A stretch of DNA of 38,333 nucleotides. Origin: Vitrella brassicaformis (Eukaryota; Sar; Vitrellaceae). A program made the translations under genes and the position numbers. The first letter of the stretch is position 1. Each line of letters starts with the position of its first letter. Below, piece by piece: positions 9,831-21,900 of the stretch. The DNA is taken from positions 1 to 38,333 of the forward strand of contig CDMY01000628.1 in the NCBI GenBank assembly GCA_001179505.1, read 5' to 3'. Below the pieces are notes generated by a model, which searched no databases, was not told the origin of the DNA, and worked only from the letters and a program-made list of their open reading frames with translations.

Positions 9831-11276
9831 ATGAGTGGGATCTTTCGAATCAACCGCTATCCGTATCAACGTCGGCTGTTCCGATGGCAGCAGATGGGTG
9901 TCCTGTACGTGCTCGCCACGTGCCTCATGGCCTTCCTCGCCAGGCAAACAGCCGCACTCTCCAGCCACACCAGCCATGCTCCGTCGTCGAGCAGACCGAC
10001 GTGCCGCTCGTTGGTCGGCCGCACTGATGATTCACGGCAACGCAGATCTCGACTCGTCCAGGTGTGCAAGATAGCGCAGAGATGCCCTGTGCATTATGGA
10101 TATACACCACTCACTGCGCGTCTGTCTTTGTTCAGATGATGCGTGTGCGCGGGGGTGCGGAGGGCGACAGCGACTTTGATGCGGAGGACGACTTTGGCGA
10201 TTCGCTGGTCGAGGCCGACTTTGAGAGCGACAACTCGGTGCAGAGCAAGCTGCTCGACCTGCTCAAGGCATTCGACAGAACGCCCCCCATTACAAAAGGG
10301 TCGGTCAGTGACAGACACCATTGAAGGCATTCACCCATGGTCTTCTGTCTGTGTCTGTCTGTCTGTCAGGTATCTGTTGACGTCAGCCTTCCTGACTGGT
10401 GGGGCGTATTTTCTCACGGCTAAGAAGGTCTTTCCACGAGAGCTCATGTACGACTGGAAGAAGGTGCTCCAGGGGCAGGTATCAATCATATCGATAAACG
10501 TCTTCCTTATTTGTGCAGATAGGCAAACACATGACATGACGACCGGCACTCTCACTCTCTCTCTCTCTGTCTGTCATTGGTGTACAGATATGGCGTCTGA
10601 TGACGGGGTTTTTCTACATTGGTGACTTTGGCCTGTCCTACCTGATGACGGCCCAGTTCATATGGACCTATATGGCCAACCTCGAGAAGCTCAACTACAA
10701 ACACCCCGAGCAGTTCGCCATCCTGCTGCTCTTTGGCATGGCCTGCCTCACCCTCGCCTACCCCCTCCTCAATGCCATGGACCCCACGTGGGCCCTCGTC
10801 CCCGAAATGCTCGGCCACAACCTCAGCAGCTTCATGTCTGTGGGCACCGCACCGCTCGCAATGAATGGCTGGCTGACACGCTCACATCCCACATGCATGC
10901 CTTCTGTGTGTGTGTGTGTGTTTGAGTGCAGTGTTTATGTGTGGTCGCGCACGCACGAGGGCCAGGACGTCAATATCATGGATCTGTTTCAGCTGCGGGC
11001 CGAGTACCTGCCGTGGTTCTTCGTCATGCAGACTTGGCTGCTCGAGGGACAGGCACCCACCTTCGACCTACTTGTGAGTAACAGACACACGTGGCACACG
11101 CCTCGTGTGGATCGACGCGTGTGTGTGTCACTAACTGACAGGGCATAGCATTCGGTTGGTTGTACCACTGGCTCAAAAGTCGGCATTGGCTGAAGTCGCC
11201 GCCCCCACTGAAGGATTTGTTCAGGCAACCCGTGCTGAAGAGGCAGTATGAGAAATACGAGAAAGAGTTCGAATAA
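9831..11276 (+). CDS. DER1: Derlin (Der1-like) with plastid-type presequence, candidate symbiont Der1
   Basis: Six exons: 9831-10060, 10138-10300, about 10369-10478, 10588-10831, 10932-11070 and 11142-11276. The Derlin domain starts at PPITKGYLLTSAFLTGGAYF and contains IWRLMTGFFYIGDFG (the WR signature of this rhomboid pseudoprotease family), MVYVWSR-like IVYVWSR, AEYLPWFFVM and GIAFGWLYHW (GxxxG). Derlins form retrotranslocation channels in the ER. Here about 100 extra residues precede the domain: a hydrophobic stretch (MGVLYVLATCLMAFLA), a Ser/Arg/Thr-rich transit-like stretch and an acidic linker (GDSDFDAEDDFGD). That layout matches symbiont-derived Der1 of SELMA, the protein translocon in the second outermost plastid membrane of red-derived complex plastids. 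Host ER Derlins normally begin close to the domain. The family is firm; the plastid location is inferred. The start is either 9831 or the in-frame ATG before GVLYV. Confidence 0.9.
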
Positions 11277-11562
11277 ATAGATAGTACATTTCTGTACGGG
11301 AGAGGAAGGCAAGCAAGCAGGGGAGCGGGGGCTGTGCGGTGAGACTATGGATAGCATGTGATGCCCAAGAGCCTTTGTTTATCCGTGTGTGGATGATGAG
11401 TGGACAGATCACAAGCGTGTTGAATGCTGAATCGATCGTGTGCACATTGATTGTCACGTCATAATCACATGCAATTCCGTCATGACACATGAACAGCACC
11501 CTACAAGCGAAAGTCCCTTCAGCTCCTCAGCCTCGTCGGTAGTCCGTCGCACACCCATCACT
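11277..11562. other. convergent 3' regions of the Derlin and DUF1499 genes
   Basis: The stretch lies between two stop codons that face each other. It is AT-richer than the exons around it. No repeat or gene is seen; it is presumably shared 3' untranslated sequence. Confidence 0.5.
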
Positions 11563-12670
11563 TCACTTCTCTATTGGTCTCCCCAGCCCCTCCTTTATCA
11601 CATCCCGATTCACCACCTCGGGCGGCACACGGATCTCGGCCGCATCCATTTTATCCCAAATGGTCTTGGCCATCGAAGGCCCAAACTGATCTAGAGGGCT
11701 CTCCCATGGAAAGATAGTCCTCCGATACCGAAGCACGGGCACCTTCTCCAAACCCAATGCAATGCGGATGGACTCTAACGATCAATGCGTGACACGTCAG
11801 ATGCATGCAAAACTGCAGTCTGTTTCGTTCCCTCACCCAATCGCCTTCGATTGACGCCAAAGTCGGGCAGAGAGTCCCTCCGTGCAGCTCTGAACTGCAC
11901 CGTGTTGTCACCAGGTGTGAGGTAGAACTCCTGACACACACATGTGAACACACAGATGTGGCATGTGTCAGGACCTCCCATCATGACCGGACCACGTCAT
12001 CGACTGTCTTGAGCGTCTCGTCGGCAATTTCCACCCTCAGATACCTTTCCGAGCTGACCACCTGCTTGACCTGCACCTTCGGGAGCAATGCCAGGGCGGC
12101 CTTCAGTCGCCGCATCAACATGTCAGGCTCGATCTCCTCGTACATCCACGGCTCCTGATTGATGTACACACAAACACACACACCCTTGAGCCATGAATGA
12201 ATGCATCTCATCCCATTCCCGCTGCCCATGGTCACCTGAAAGAACGCAGGTCGGTCATCTTGCGATGAAACGCAGCTGCTGCTGCCATCTGGGCAGTAGG
12301 ACAGCAGGTCCTGATCAACACCAAGGCACTCACTAGAGCCGCCGAGCAGCTGTCTTTGCAGCGAAGTGCACTGCGCTGGGGCGTCGGATCTTGCAAGAGA
12401 AAGAGACGGCAGCAGGAACAACGCAAGACTTGCTGCCACAAGGGGTGCGAAAACACGGCGCGGGGCGTTGGGCGTTGGATCTTCTCGTGACGCTCGTCTG
12501 ACTAAGCTGCTGGCACTGGTGCGGGGCTGCATCAGCAGAGATCTTTCACTTAGATGCTCCTGACCACTGTGGCGATGAGTTCTGATGCCTCCTCCCACTC
12601 GGTGCTGCTGAAAGGCTGAGGTGGACGAGGCCGCAAAGGCGATGATGAAGGCATACACATGGAGCGTCAT
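11563..12670 (-). CDS. DUF1499 protein with tripartite thylakoid-lumen presequence
   Basis: Four exons: 12670-12236, 12154 to about 11991, about 11935-11834 and about 11775-11563. The C-terminal domain matches DUF1499: RYLRVEIADETLKTVDDV, EFYLTPGDNTVQFRAARR and SLPDFGVNRRRLESIR are its core blocks. Its biochemical role is unknown; plant and algal copies are chloroplast proteins. The N-terminus tells where it goes. MTLHVYAFIIAFAASSTSAF is a signal peptide ending in an SAF motif with Phe at the cleavage site, typical for complex red plastids. Then follows a basic Ser/Arg transit peptide. RRVFAPLVAASLALFLLPSL is a second hydrophobic signal after a twin arginine, ending in SLSLARS-DA, as for Tat export into the thylakoid lumen. 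The ATG at 12670 is chosen because it starts the signal peptide; the frame is open further upstream. Confidence 0.85.
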
Positions 12671-13227
12671 CGACGCTGTTGAAGCCAAATAGGTTGAAGC
12701 GCACTTTCGAACGCGTTTTGGCGCGTGCCCTGGAGCGCCGTGATCTGGAAAACAGCAGAAAGGCTGTTGGATGTGTCCCTCTGTCCTGTTAGTCAACACT
12801 GCCGCCGATCACGTCGCCGGCAGGCCAGTTACTGAGACTGATGCCATTGGATGGATACTTTATCTACTTACCGGAGTACCGTGTGCGCATCTGCATTCTG
12901 ATGAGATTGGTTGATTCCGGGAAGCTTCCACGATAAGGGAGGGAAGCTTTCGAGAGACGAGCTGTGGCTGTCTCGATATGTCTGTGTGAATTTAACAGAC
13001 TGTGATCATGAAGGGCTGGCTGCGATAGTCCGTCGGTTCTACTGAATGAGTCGCAGCATCCATGCAGCTTGCTACGATCATGGTGGACGGATGCAGTCAT
13101 GCAGACGTGCATGCCACAACACACAGCTACTCGCACAGACAAACTACCACGTCTCTACAGGAAACACACACCGAGAAGGGAGCCGTGCGACGGCAACACA
13201 GAGAGCAATCAATCAGATCAGATCTGA
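12671..13227. other. intergenic region, no gene seen
   Basis: This carries the upstream region of the DUF1499 gene and the 3' region of the EGF/NHL gene, both on the - strand. Short open frames occur on both strands but lack splice sites and motifs. Two inverted copies of the GAAGCTT core (around 12921 and 12945) are the only local pattern, and they are short. Confidence 0.45.
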
Positions 13228-16200
13228 TTAGAACAACGAGCAGTTCCAGCCATATCCCCCCCCATTGATGGATGCCTCCGGCTGGCACACACACCGCCCG
13301 CTTGCAAAGTTGCAGTAGCTCCCGCCAGCCGTGTCGCTCCACCCGCAGTCCGTCACAGTTGCCTGGGCCGTTCCAGCAAAGTCCTGTCCTACGTCAGAGC
13401 ACTCGTGATACGTGCAGGCCCGGCTGCCACTGCCACCGGGCGGCAGGTCAGAGCACAAACACTCGCCAGTCAGGGGGTCGCACCGTGACCTGCGGGCTAG
13501 GCCACACCCAAAGGCATCGACCGTCCCCGCCTCGATGCTGTACCCGCGTACCGGGACCACCCCAGTTTCCATCTGGAACTGTTGCCTCCTGCCGTGTACG
13601 CACACGGCGTGGTTGCAGCCGCTGCCGTACCAGCCGAGATCGCACACACACTCGGCAATCGTGTCGACGTTGATGTCGCAGCGGCCGTGAAGGGCGCACT
13701 CGGTCGCCGGGATGCCGTATGCGGTCACCTCAGCCGCAGGGCAGGACGTGTACTGACATGTTTCGCCGAAGTGGGGGTACTCACACATGCACACGCCGGT
13801 GGTGGTGTTGCACGTGCCGGCCTCGTTGCATACGCGGCCGTTGTGGATGGGGCAGGCCAGCTCCTCACAAGCAAAGCCGCCGAATCGCCCAGAACACGTA
13901 CATGTGCCAGTGGCCGTGTTGCAGGTGCCGCCGTTTTGGCATGCCGGCACGCATTGTGTCTCGCCGCAGTTGCCGCCTGTGTAGGGGTGGGCGCAGACGC
14001 ATGTCTGCGTGAGGGGATGGCACTCGCCGCGGCCGCCACAGACGAGGCTGTTGTATGTGGGGCAGTCTGCGGTGCCGAGCAGCCGCTTCGTGCCGATGGC
14101 GATGGTTGTTCGCGCGGATGCATATGCCAGGCCGTCATCGGATGTTATGGACGCCTCGATGACGTATCGGTCCTCCTTGAAATTGTCGATCGTCACCTGA
14201 GAGAGACACACACGGGCCCATGACGAGAGACGCATGCAGATACGTGTGGTGTCTGGCTTACCGAGTCAAGAGCAGCGTTGACGTGATTGAGTTTGCCCCT
14301 CAGGGACACATAATTGATGCTTTGGCCACTCCTAGGGAAGACATCAAGTCCCTCCACATTGGACACGGTCAGCCTGGCGTCTCTGCCCTCCACCACTCTC
14401 ACCACACCACCAGCATCCCTGTTGGCCTCTAGATTGCCCCCGAATGCGAAAGACACCGTGTACTGCGTTGTGGTCTGGGTGATGGGGATGGTCATAATGT
14501 ATCGAGGTCCCAAAAGATCATCGTCGACGTGGGACGTGAAGAGGTACGGACCATGGGAGATAAAGCTGTACAGCTCGTGGAAAGTCCCTGCATACACAGA
14601 GAGGGACTGTGTAACGAGGCATTATGTAAGTGGGTGTGTGCCATTATGCGCTATGTATGTACCAGTGCCAGGAGGGGAGTCTGCACGATTTAGAGCAAGA
14701 GTAGAGGATTTGGGTGTGGGGTCGGTTACATCAATGACACGGATTTGCCTGTTCATCTTTTGGATGAACAAGTAAGGATAGGAAAGGGCCATCAGCCGCG
14801 GGTTCGCCAAGTTGTTGTTTATCTCTTCCACGAACTCGAGTGTACCCGGCCGCTCGATGAAGTACATGTCCAGCGAGAGACTCGCAACACAGTCATTGAC
14901 GGTGTCCCTGCAGGGACACACACATATGGATGCAACGAGAGACAGTGAGAGACACATACAGTACCCACTTACGTACCAGCATCCCTCTTTTAGCACACAC
15001 GTGCCCTTGTGGTAGTCGCCGCACGCCGTCCCGCCCGCACATGTGGTGGTGTTGTCGTACGAGAAGCAGTCGCACAGGGGGTTGTGCTGGCAGGCGCTCT
15101 TGCACTCGTCAGGACTGACGTACGTCAAGGTGCCCCCAGCGATGTCCGTCGTCCGGCTGTTGGCTGGTGCATTGGTGCAGTCTGTGTCAGGTGTGTGTCG
15201 CCATGTGATGATCTCCCCGCGGCCATCGGGCGAGATGTTTTTCACCAGAAGCTCCACAATGCGTGCGTTTGCCCTGTCGCTGACATAGAGAGTGGGCTGC
15301 GGTGCGCTGACGTATGTCGTGTCCCAGGGCCGGTTGAATCCCCTGTTGCCGGTCAGCGCTACCCCGGTGGAGCCATATTGGGTGACATAGGACAGGTCGC
15401 TCGCTCGCAACACCTGCATTCATCCATCGATAAAAACAACAGCCTCTGTCTGTCTGTGTCTGTGATTTGGTGCGCTGACTGACCACAACACGGTGATTCT
15501 CGGTGTCGGCGACAAAGACGTGGGTGGAGGAGGCAGACATACCTCTGAAAGCAGGCGAGCAAGCAAGCAAAGAACACAGACAGACGCCTGTTGCTCCCTC
15601 CCTCTCTCGCCCTTCTCTGCCGTATGTCGCTTGCTTGCGCGTCTCCTCCTCACTGTGGTCGGCTCAGCGTCGATTTGTCGGATCCTTCTAGGTTTATGCT
15701 GCCGAACGTCTGTGTGGGAGCCATGTAGAGCAAGAAGCCGCGGCTCCCATGCTCGCTGCAGGTGTGAGTGAACGCCAAATACCGAGACAAGAGAGACGAG
15801 CGAGCAGCGATGGATGGCCTCTGTGCATCGTTCTCGCTCACTGACTCACTCACGTGATGGGATGGTTTGCAAAGCGCAGCACTCGATGGGAATCCAGAAC
15901 GTACAGAATGCCGTCAGCTGACACGTGCAGATGACGGAGGTTGCAGACCCTAAGGACAGACAGACAGACAGACAAGCAGAAGAGAGACAGAGGGGGAGTC
16001 ATTGTGCGTAGTCACTCTCAAGCAACTTCTGTCTGTCTGTCTGGCTGTCTGTCTGTCTGTCTGTCTGCACCATTCATTCAGCTCACTTGGTGGGGTCGCC
16101 GCAACCTCTGTCTCCGCCGCGAAAGTATGACGTATCAAGAGTGCCTGACGCGAAGCCAAGAGGAGCAGTGTCTTGATCGTGTATCAGTCCGTCCTAAACA

Positions 16201-18752
16201 CATATACACACACACACACATACATGTGTAAGTGAGGTGTCTGCCTGAAGCTCCTTCCTGCTGCTCCGACCTGGCTGGGATTCGCTATGGGAGTGCCGCC
16301 AGGGTACACAGGCCACGATTGGCTCTTCAGGATGCTGAACTCCCACCAATCGTCAGTAGTGTTTAGCCGAGCAGCTATTAGTCGCTCCTTCTGCAAAGGA
16401 AACACAGCCATGCCCACTTGTATGTATGGCACAGACAGACGCAATCAAGGCTCGCCATGTACCAACCAGGTGAGCTGGGGCAATGAGGAAGGGATATGTG
16501 GTGTTCATTTCTTGTCTGTAGATCCCAGCAGGCTCCAGAGTCACAGTGGGAGGGACAGGATCGCTCGCAGCACTCGCTTCCCCCATCATATAGTTGGCAG
16601 GGATTGAGGCGAGGCCGGTCGGCAGCGCTGTGTAGGTCAGTATCTTGATGCCGGTATCGACATAAGTGCCTCCCCCAGCCACGCACACGCGGTAAGACGG
16701 ATTGACAAGCGCCCCTCCAGTGCTGATTGTCGCAGCAGCTGGAGTACCGGCGATTGCGTGGGGCCCCCCTCCGTTGCAGTCGGTGTCGTCTGTGATGCGG
16801 ACGGTGAGCGTGGGGGACCCCTGATAGGTACACGCCAGACTCACCGTGGCGCCCGATAGAATGAGCGTCGGGCTGACGGACGAAAGGCCAGCCACGTTGA
16901 GAGTGCCGGATAGGAGAGCCGCCTTGGATGCGGCAGGGGGCCACGCCGGGGTCGGTGAATTCACAGAAGCGGAAGCCACTGCCGGCCCACGGTAATGTGA
17001 ATGTCTGCTGAGATGAGGCGTCCAGGTTGACGTATGTCGTGACAGTCGAACATGGATCGGCAAGGGAAGTCGGCGCTGGCGGGACCATCGCTACGCGAGT
17101 GTTCTGAGGACAACGCGTAGCGGACAGACGGACATATCGGTGCAGTGTGTCTCGCTCGCCAAGTCCATGAACACATGTCGCTCACCTGCGAGAGGCCCGT
17201 GAACGTCACCGTGGACGCGTCAGCCTGATCAACCGTCCCTGTAGGTGAGGGTTGCTGACAAGACCGTTACAGTGTACCCGCTGTAATCCACAGCCGGGCC
17301 CCCCACCTGCGTCCTATAACACACCCCATACGTCCCAGTGCCGTTCATGGCCGACAGATCGATCGCCCCCGTCTGCAGGTTTGCGTCCAACAAATAATAG
17401 GTGACCCATGACAGGGAGCAGTCGGCAACCCCACTGTAGTCCTTGACGAAGGCCACTGCGTCGCCTTGCACGAGGGTGGCTCCGCCATATGCCTCAAATA
17501 TCTGTGTCTGCCCTTCGAGCACCTCCTTCGGATCGACGATGTTGGCGAGGCTGCGGACAGTGATAGTCAGGCCCGGCACTTGCACGTATTGGGGCGAATC
17601 AGGGTCTCGCTGACACACGCACGGCAGATGGTACTCAGCTTGCCCTGTGTGACGGTCGTCCCGTGTCTCCCGTCCGTCACCTTAATGCAGATGGCCTTCG
17701 TCGCCCCGCCAGCCGTGGTCAGTGTCACCTGGAATGTTGCCCATACATCCTGGCGCTTCAATGGGACAGCATTTCCCACCGTGCCCACTGCTGGACACCC
17801 TCCCCCATCGTCAATGTACACCACCAGGGTGTCATCAAGCCCCAGCCCCCCCAGAGTAATGACCCTTGTCACGCCATCCATCACAGCAGCCGGGCTGACG
17901 GCGGTCACGCCCGCAACGGTCAGAGAGAGGAAGTCCACTGGGTAGAAGGCGCCATCGGTCCCGCCTGTGGGTGCTGCGGGGCGGAAGCAGACTGAATAGC
18001 GGCCGACATTGGCGTTTGCTGCTGGAGTGATGGATATCGAGTAGGGTGCACCGGTGCCAATGTTGTGTGGGTCGCCGGGCAGAGCCCCGCCGCACACTGC
18101 GTTGCCAAATGGCGTGAAGCGGACGGCATCGGGGTTGGCGGAGGGCAGCCACGTCGGGTAAGCTGCAAAATGACCAAAATACGGCCACAGGAAACATTGG
18201 TGTGGTTTCTTCGGGGCGTCGCTCACTTGGCATGGTGAGTTCGATAGTGGTGGCGTGACCAGCCAGTATGACATCCCGGTTCATGGCTGTGGTCGGGTAG
18301 ACCACCCGCAGCTTCAGATCCTCCGTCGCCCAGCTGGTCGAGGCGTTGGTGCGATAACACAAGCCGCACTCGCCAATCTGCGTGAACTCAATGAAAGCGA
18401 CGAAGGCCGCGTCGAGTGTGGCTCGCTGGCCGGTCTCGCAGTTCGTGCTCGCAGCGACGACACCTGATCAGCAAGCAAAGGAGGACATGCTGATGTTTGT
18501 GCGCTTGTTTCTTCTCTCTCCCCTCTCCCACGCCCGCACACCTCCTGCATTTGGCCCGACGAACGACACAACGCCTCTGTCCTCCACTGTGTTGCTGAAG
18601 GTGAGGGGAACTGGGTAGGCAGAGCGTCGAAATGGATGGAGGACAGCCACACTCGGAGCCACGTCGACTGAAAACGTCGTCTGGCATAAGAAGAGGAGAA
18701 GGTAGAGTCTGACCAGCAACATCATCTGCACAAAGGGTGGCTGCAGTGGCAT
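13228..18752 (-). CDS. large secreted protein: GxYxVCYR modules, NHL propeller, PAN, cadherin-like module, EGF repeats
   Basis: The ATG at 18752 (or the MM pair at about 18725) leads into a signal peptide, MMLLVRLYLLLFLCQTTFS. From about 18470 to 16350 come at least four related extracellular modules, each ending in a motif such as CGLCYRTN, YSVCFRPA, YGVCYRTQ or YRVCVAGG. From 16190 to 15200 lie NHL-type strands (HLHVSADGILYVLDSHRVLRF, HVFVADTENHRVVV, LYVSDRANARIVELLV), forming a beta propeller. A PAN/Apple-like Cys cluster (CKSACQHNPLCDCFSY, about 15115-14990) follows. Next is a cadherin-like domain with the LNHVNAAL motif (about 14600-14160). The last exon, 13228 to about 14200, holds about six EGF/teneurin-type repeats (CQNGGTCNTATGTCTCSGRF). 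No membrane anchor or GPI signal follows, so it is probably secreted and binds glycans or proteins. More than ten introns; some junctions inside the 16.3-18.3 kb part were not checked. The order of domains is unlike any protein I know. Confidence 0.8.
15954..16068. repeat. complementary CAGA and TGTC arrays within one intron
   Basis: An ACAG run at 15955-15975 and a TGTC run at 16030-16068 lie in the same intron of the EGF/NHL gene (about 16088-15951). They are reverse complements and about 55 bases apart. On the sense strand the CAGA array is next to the donor and the TGTC array runs up to the acceptor, so folding would bring the two splice sites together. Confidence 0.7.
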
Positions 18753-18988
18753 CCTCTACGCCGTTGCAGCTGCGATCAACATGGCATGGAGGAAAGGCTG
18801 CAATCCCGATTAGCCCCTCCATTTTTGAGATCGTTACGCAGCCGTTGAACCGCGACCCTTCCGCAACTTTTGTCTGTCTTTCGTCACGATTCGACTCACG
18901 AATGTCTCATTCGTACACGCATCTAGCCCCTTGATTTAATTGCTCGCCCGACCCCCGGAACGAAACTATTCGTATGTAGGTCGCTATG
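18753..18988. other. intergenic region between two - strand genes
   Basis: The stretch is upstream of the EGF/NHL gene and downstream of the AP2-like gene... the latter ends at 18989 and the former starts at 18752, so it holds the 3' region of one and the promoter of the other. No repeat or gene is seen. Confidence 0.4.
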
Positions 18989-21900
18989 TCACTCCTGCTC
19001 TATCTTTACGACGACAGGCACCTCGACAGGCATCACCAGACCACCATACTGCACCTCACAACCCAGATCTGGCATAGCCTGATCGGGGGATGCCTCACGA
19101 TGTGCGCTGCTAGCACCGCCAGCCATGCCGCCTCCGCCATGCCCATCCTCCCCCTCCCCGCCCTGGTTGGCCAGCATGGCATTGAAATCTAGCCCCGCCT
19201 CGGGGGCCTCTCTGTTGACGATCTCAACGCACTCGCGCAACGCTTCGAGCAGCCCCTCTCTTGTGAGGGTCTGCGGCACGACCGACCCTACATAACGGGG
19301 CTTGGCGTTCCCAATGGCCGATGATCGCTGGATTGAGTAGCGCCGGTTTTGTCTGGTCCAGTAGATGCGCGGGACGCCGCTGCTCATCTTTGGTGGCGAG
19401 GAGGCCGCGTAGAGCTGCTCTCTGAGGCTGTTGGCGAGCATGTCGACTAATGAGCGGTTGCCGTTGGAGGCTCTGGCCTCGGTCGGGCTGGGGGACCCTC
19501 GCTGGTGCTGCTGCTGCTGCTGCAGCTGCTGGTGATCCTGAGTGGCCGCTGCAGCCCCCTCCATTCCTTCTTGTGTGCCTCCGCTCTCGCTCTCATCTGC
19601 CTCCTCGTCAGGGTCCCACTTGCCAATATTGGCACTCATCACCCTGTCGAAGGCATCCATGCTTATCCGTTTGCTCTCGGGCATCTGGCCGTTTCTCGTC
19701 TGCACCGCTCGCCGCAGAGCAGCTATCAGGCCCTCCGTTGTGCGTGTGGGGAGCGGGAAAGTGGGCTCCTTGGCTGACGCCTCCTGATTGTGCTTGAGCG
19801 TGTAGCAGTCGGGCGTCCACACGATGCCAGGGGAGCACTTGTTCCTGTCGGGCGCCTTTGACAGGGGTGTGGTGCGCTTGAGGATCGTGTGAAGACGGCG
19901 GGCGACGGTAGAGAGATGGCTGCCCGCCAGATGCTGCTTCAGCTCGGGCAAGCGAACTGGGCACACAACACACACACCCAGACACAGCAGATGGACTGGG
20001 TGCCGGTCAGCTGGTGTGACTTACTCACTCACCGTCTTTGGGGTTCCTCCGGCGCTCAGCGGCCCTGAGAGTGTCGCGGTACTGGACCGCCCGCTGCAGC
20101 GCATCCTGCACGCCCTGTTCGTCTGCCGACTCGATGGCAAACGTCTTGAACGGCCCAGACTTGATTTGGACCTTGAAGGCGCCACGACCAAGAGTGATCT
20201 GCAGGCCACCAAACTCCATACTCTCGTCAGGATGTCGCATGCGGTCGGTCAACGCCTGCTCGGCCATGCGGGTGAGGGGCGAGGAGGAGGTCTCTCGTGA
20301 GGGTGAAGGGACGCTAGGGCGGGCCGATCGACGCGCGTCGACTGAGGCGTCCTCCCTGGCGACGCCGTGTTTTGCGCGCCGTTTCTTGGCGGGAGGTCCT
20401 TGCCTCACGAGCGGCGGTGGTGAGGGGAATGGGGGCGGCATGTCGGCATCACCTCCCTCGGAGGGCTCTTCCTTCTTGATGAATGCCGGCACTGCAAGTC
20501 CCTCCGTGGCACTGATGCCCTCCGCCAGGGCCTCGCCGCTGATCTGGGGGATGGTGGGGCCGCCCTCCATGGCCAAGTCCCTCGCCAGCTCGTTGCGCGC
20601 ATTGATGGCGTGCTGGCAGGCACACAGAGAGACCGAATGAAGGCAGGCACATAACATGCATCAGTGGAGCGAGCAGCCCGCGCACCTGGAGGGATGAGTG
20701 TATGGCTTTGATCGACAGCGTTGGTGGTCCGAATGTGCCGCCCGGCTGCCCCGCCAGCTGGACGCGGTAGTGCCCAGCAGGAGGGCCGGGGCGCCACGTG
20801 ATGCCGAGACGCTCATGCACCGAGGACGGGAGGGACTTGAGGAGGGCCTGCAGCAGGGCCTCGGCCTTGATCGTGCCGATCTGCGCGAAGTAGGCCCTCT
20901 GTTCATCACGGCCGCCCATATCGTCGTCCAGGTTATGCTCCTCCCTCTCTCTGTATGACGCGCGTGGCCTCCCCTTTTGACGCAGCGACTTGCTGACTCC
21001 GTGACCAAGAGGCATGGAGGACCTGCCCCTCTCCTGCTCATCGCCACCCGGCCCCCCCTCTCCCCCCGCCTCTCCCCCCGACTCATCTCGCTTCACTCGC
21101 ACTCGCGCCCTCACAGTGATGTCGCTGGCGCGCCTCTTGCGGCGGTTGGTGGGGGTCTTGAGCTGTGGGGTGGCCGCCTTCGGCTGCTGGACCGATGACG
21201 CCACATGCGGGGCCTTGCTGCCCAGCGCATCGTCGCCCACGGCGAGGCCGATGGCGGTCTGCATGCGTGTCAGGTCGATCCGTCCAGGCAAGCGCATCTC
21301 CTCCTGCAGAATGTTGCGGCAGTGGAGTGTCTCATGGAGGGCTGTGATGAGGCCGAGTGTGGTCGAGTCGGCAGGGCTGATGGTGTGGGCGTGGGTGGCC
21401 GTCGAGGAGCCGACCTTGAAGCGTCCCTCAGCGGTGTGCCATTGGATGCACTGGCCTCTCTTGGTCTTCATGCTGAGGGGGATGATCGTGAGGCACCGAT
21501 CGATGAGATCGTTGGCCAGATCCCCTTGCGCTATGGGGGACAGGGTGCGATCCAGTGGGGGCAGCGGACCTGATGATGAACACAACAGACAGCACACAGA
21601 CGGTGTTAAGGGACAGGCCCTCTCTTTCTTTCTCTCTGCGTGTCAGTTGCCTGACTCACTAGTGTGACTAGAAAATCGTGAAGGTGCGGGGAGGGGCCTT
21701 TGTTCTCGGATCTTGTCTCGATGCGCCACAGCGTTCGCGAAGGCCGCCTCCAGCGTTTCCCTCGTTATGGGACTCTCGACGAAGAAACGCATTTTGTCTG
21801 CTGCACCTGGCCCTTCTTGAACGAAGAAGTTGCACCGATTCATCTCGAAGCCCATCTGGAAGGCTCCATCTGCAATGTACTCGGTCGCCTTCTTGGCCAT

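Noticed and set aside
13582-14223. Long + strand frame of 213 codons
   Set aside because: It is antisense to the EGF repeats, whose Cys pattern is unmistakable.
15954-16068. CRISPR-like or transposon terminal repeats at the CAGA/TGTC arrays
   Set aside because: They are tetranucleotide repeats inside a spliced intron, with no spacers, target-site duplication or transposase.
20038-20640. Long + strand frame of 200 codons
   Set aside because: It is antisense to AP2-like module 7 and its linker; its composition is only a mirror of that exon.
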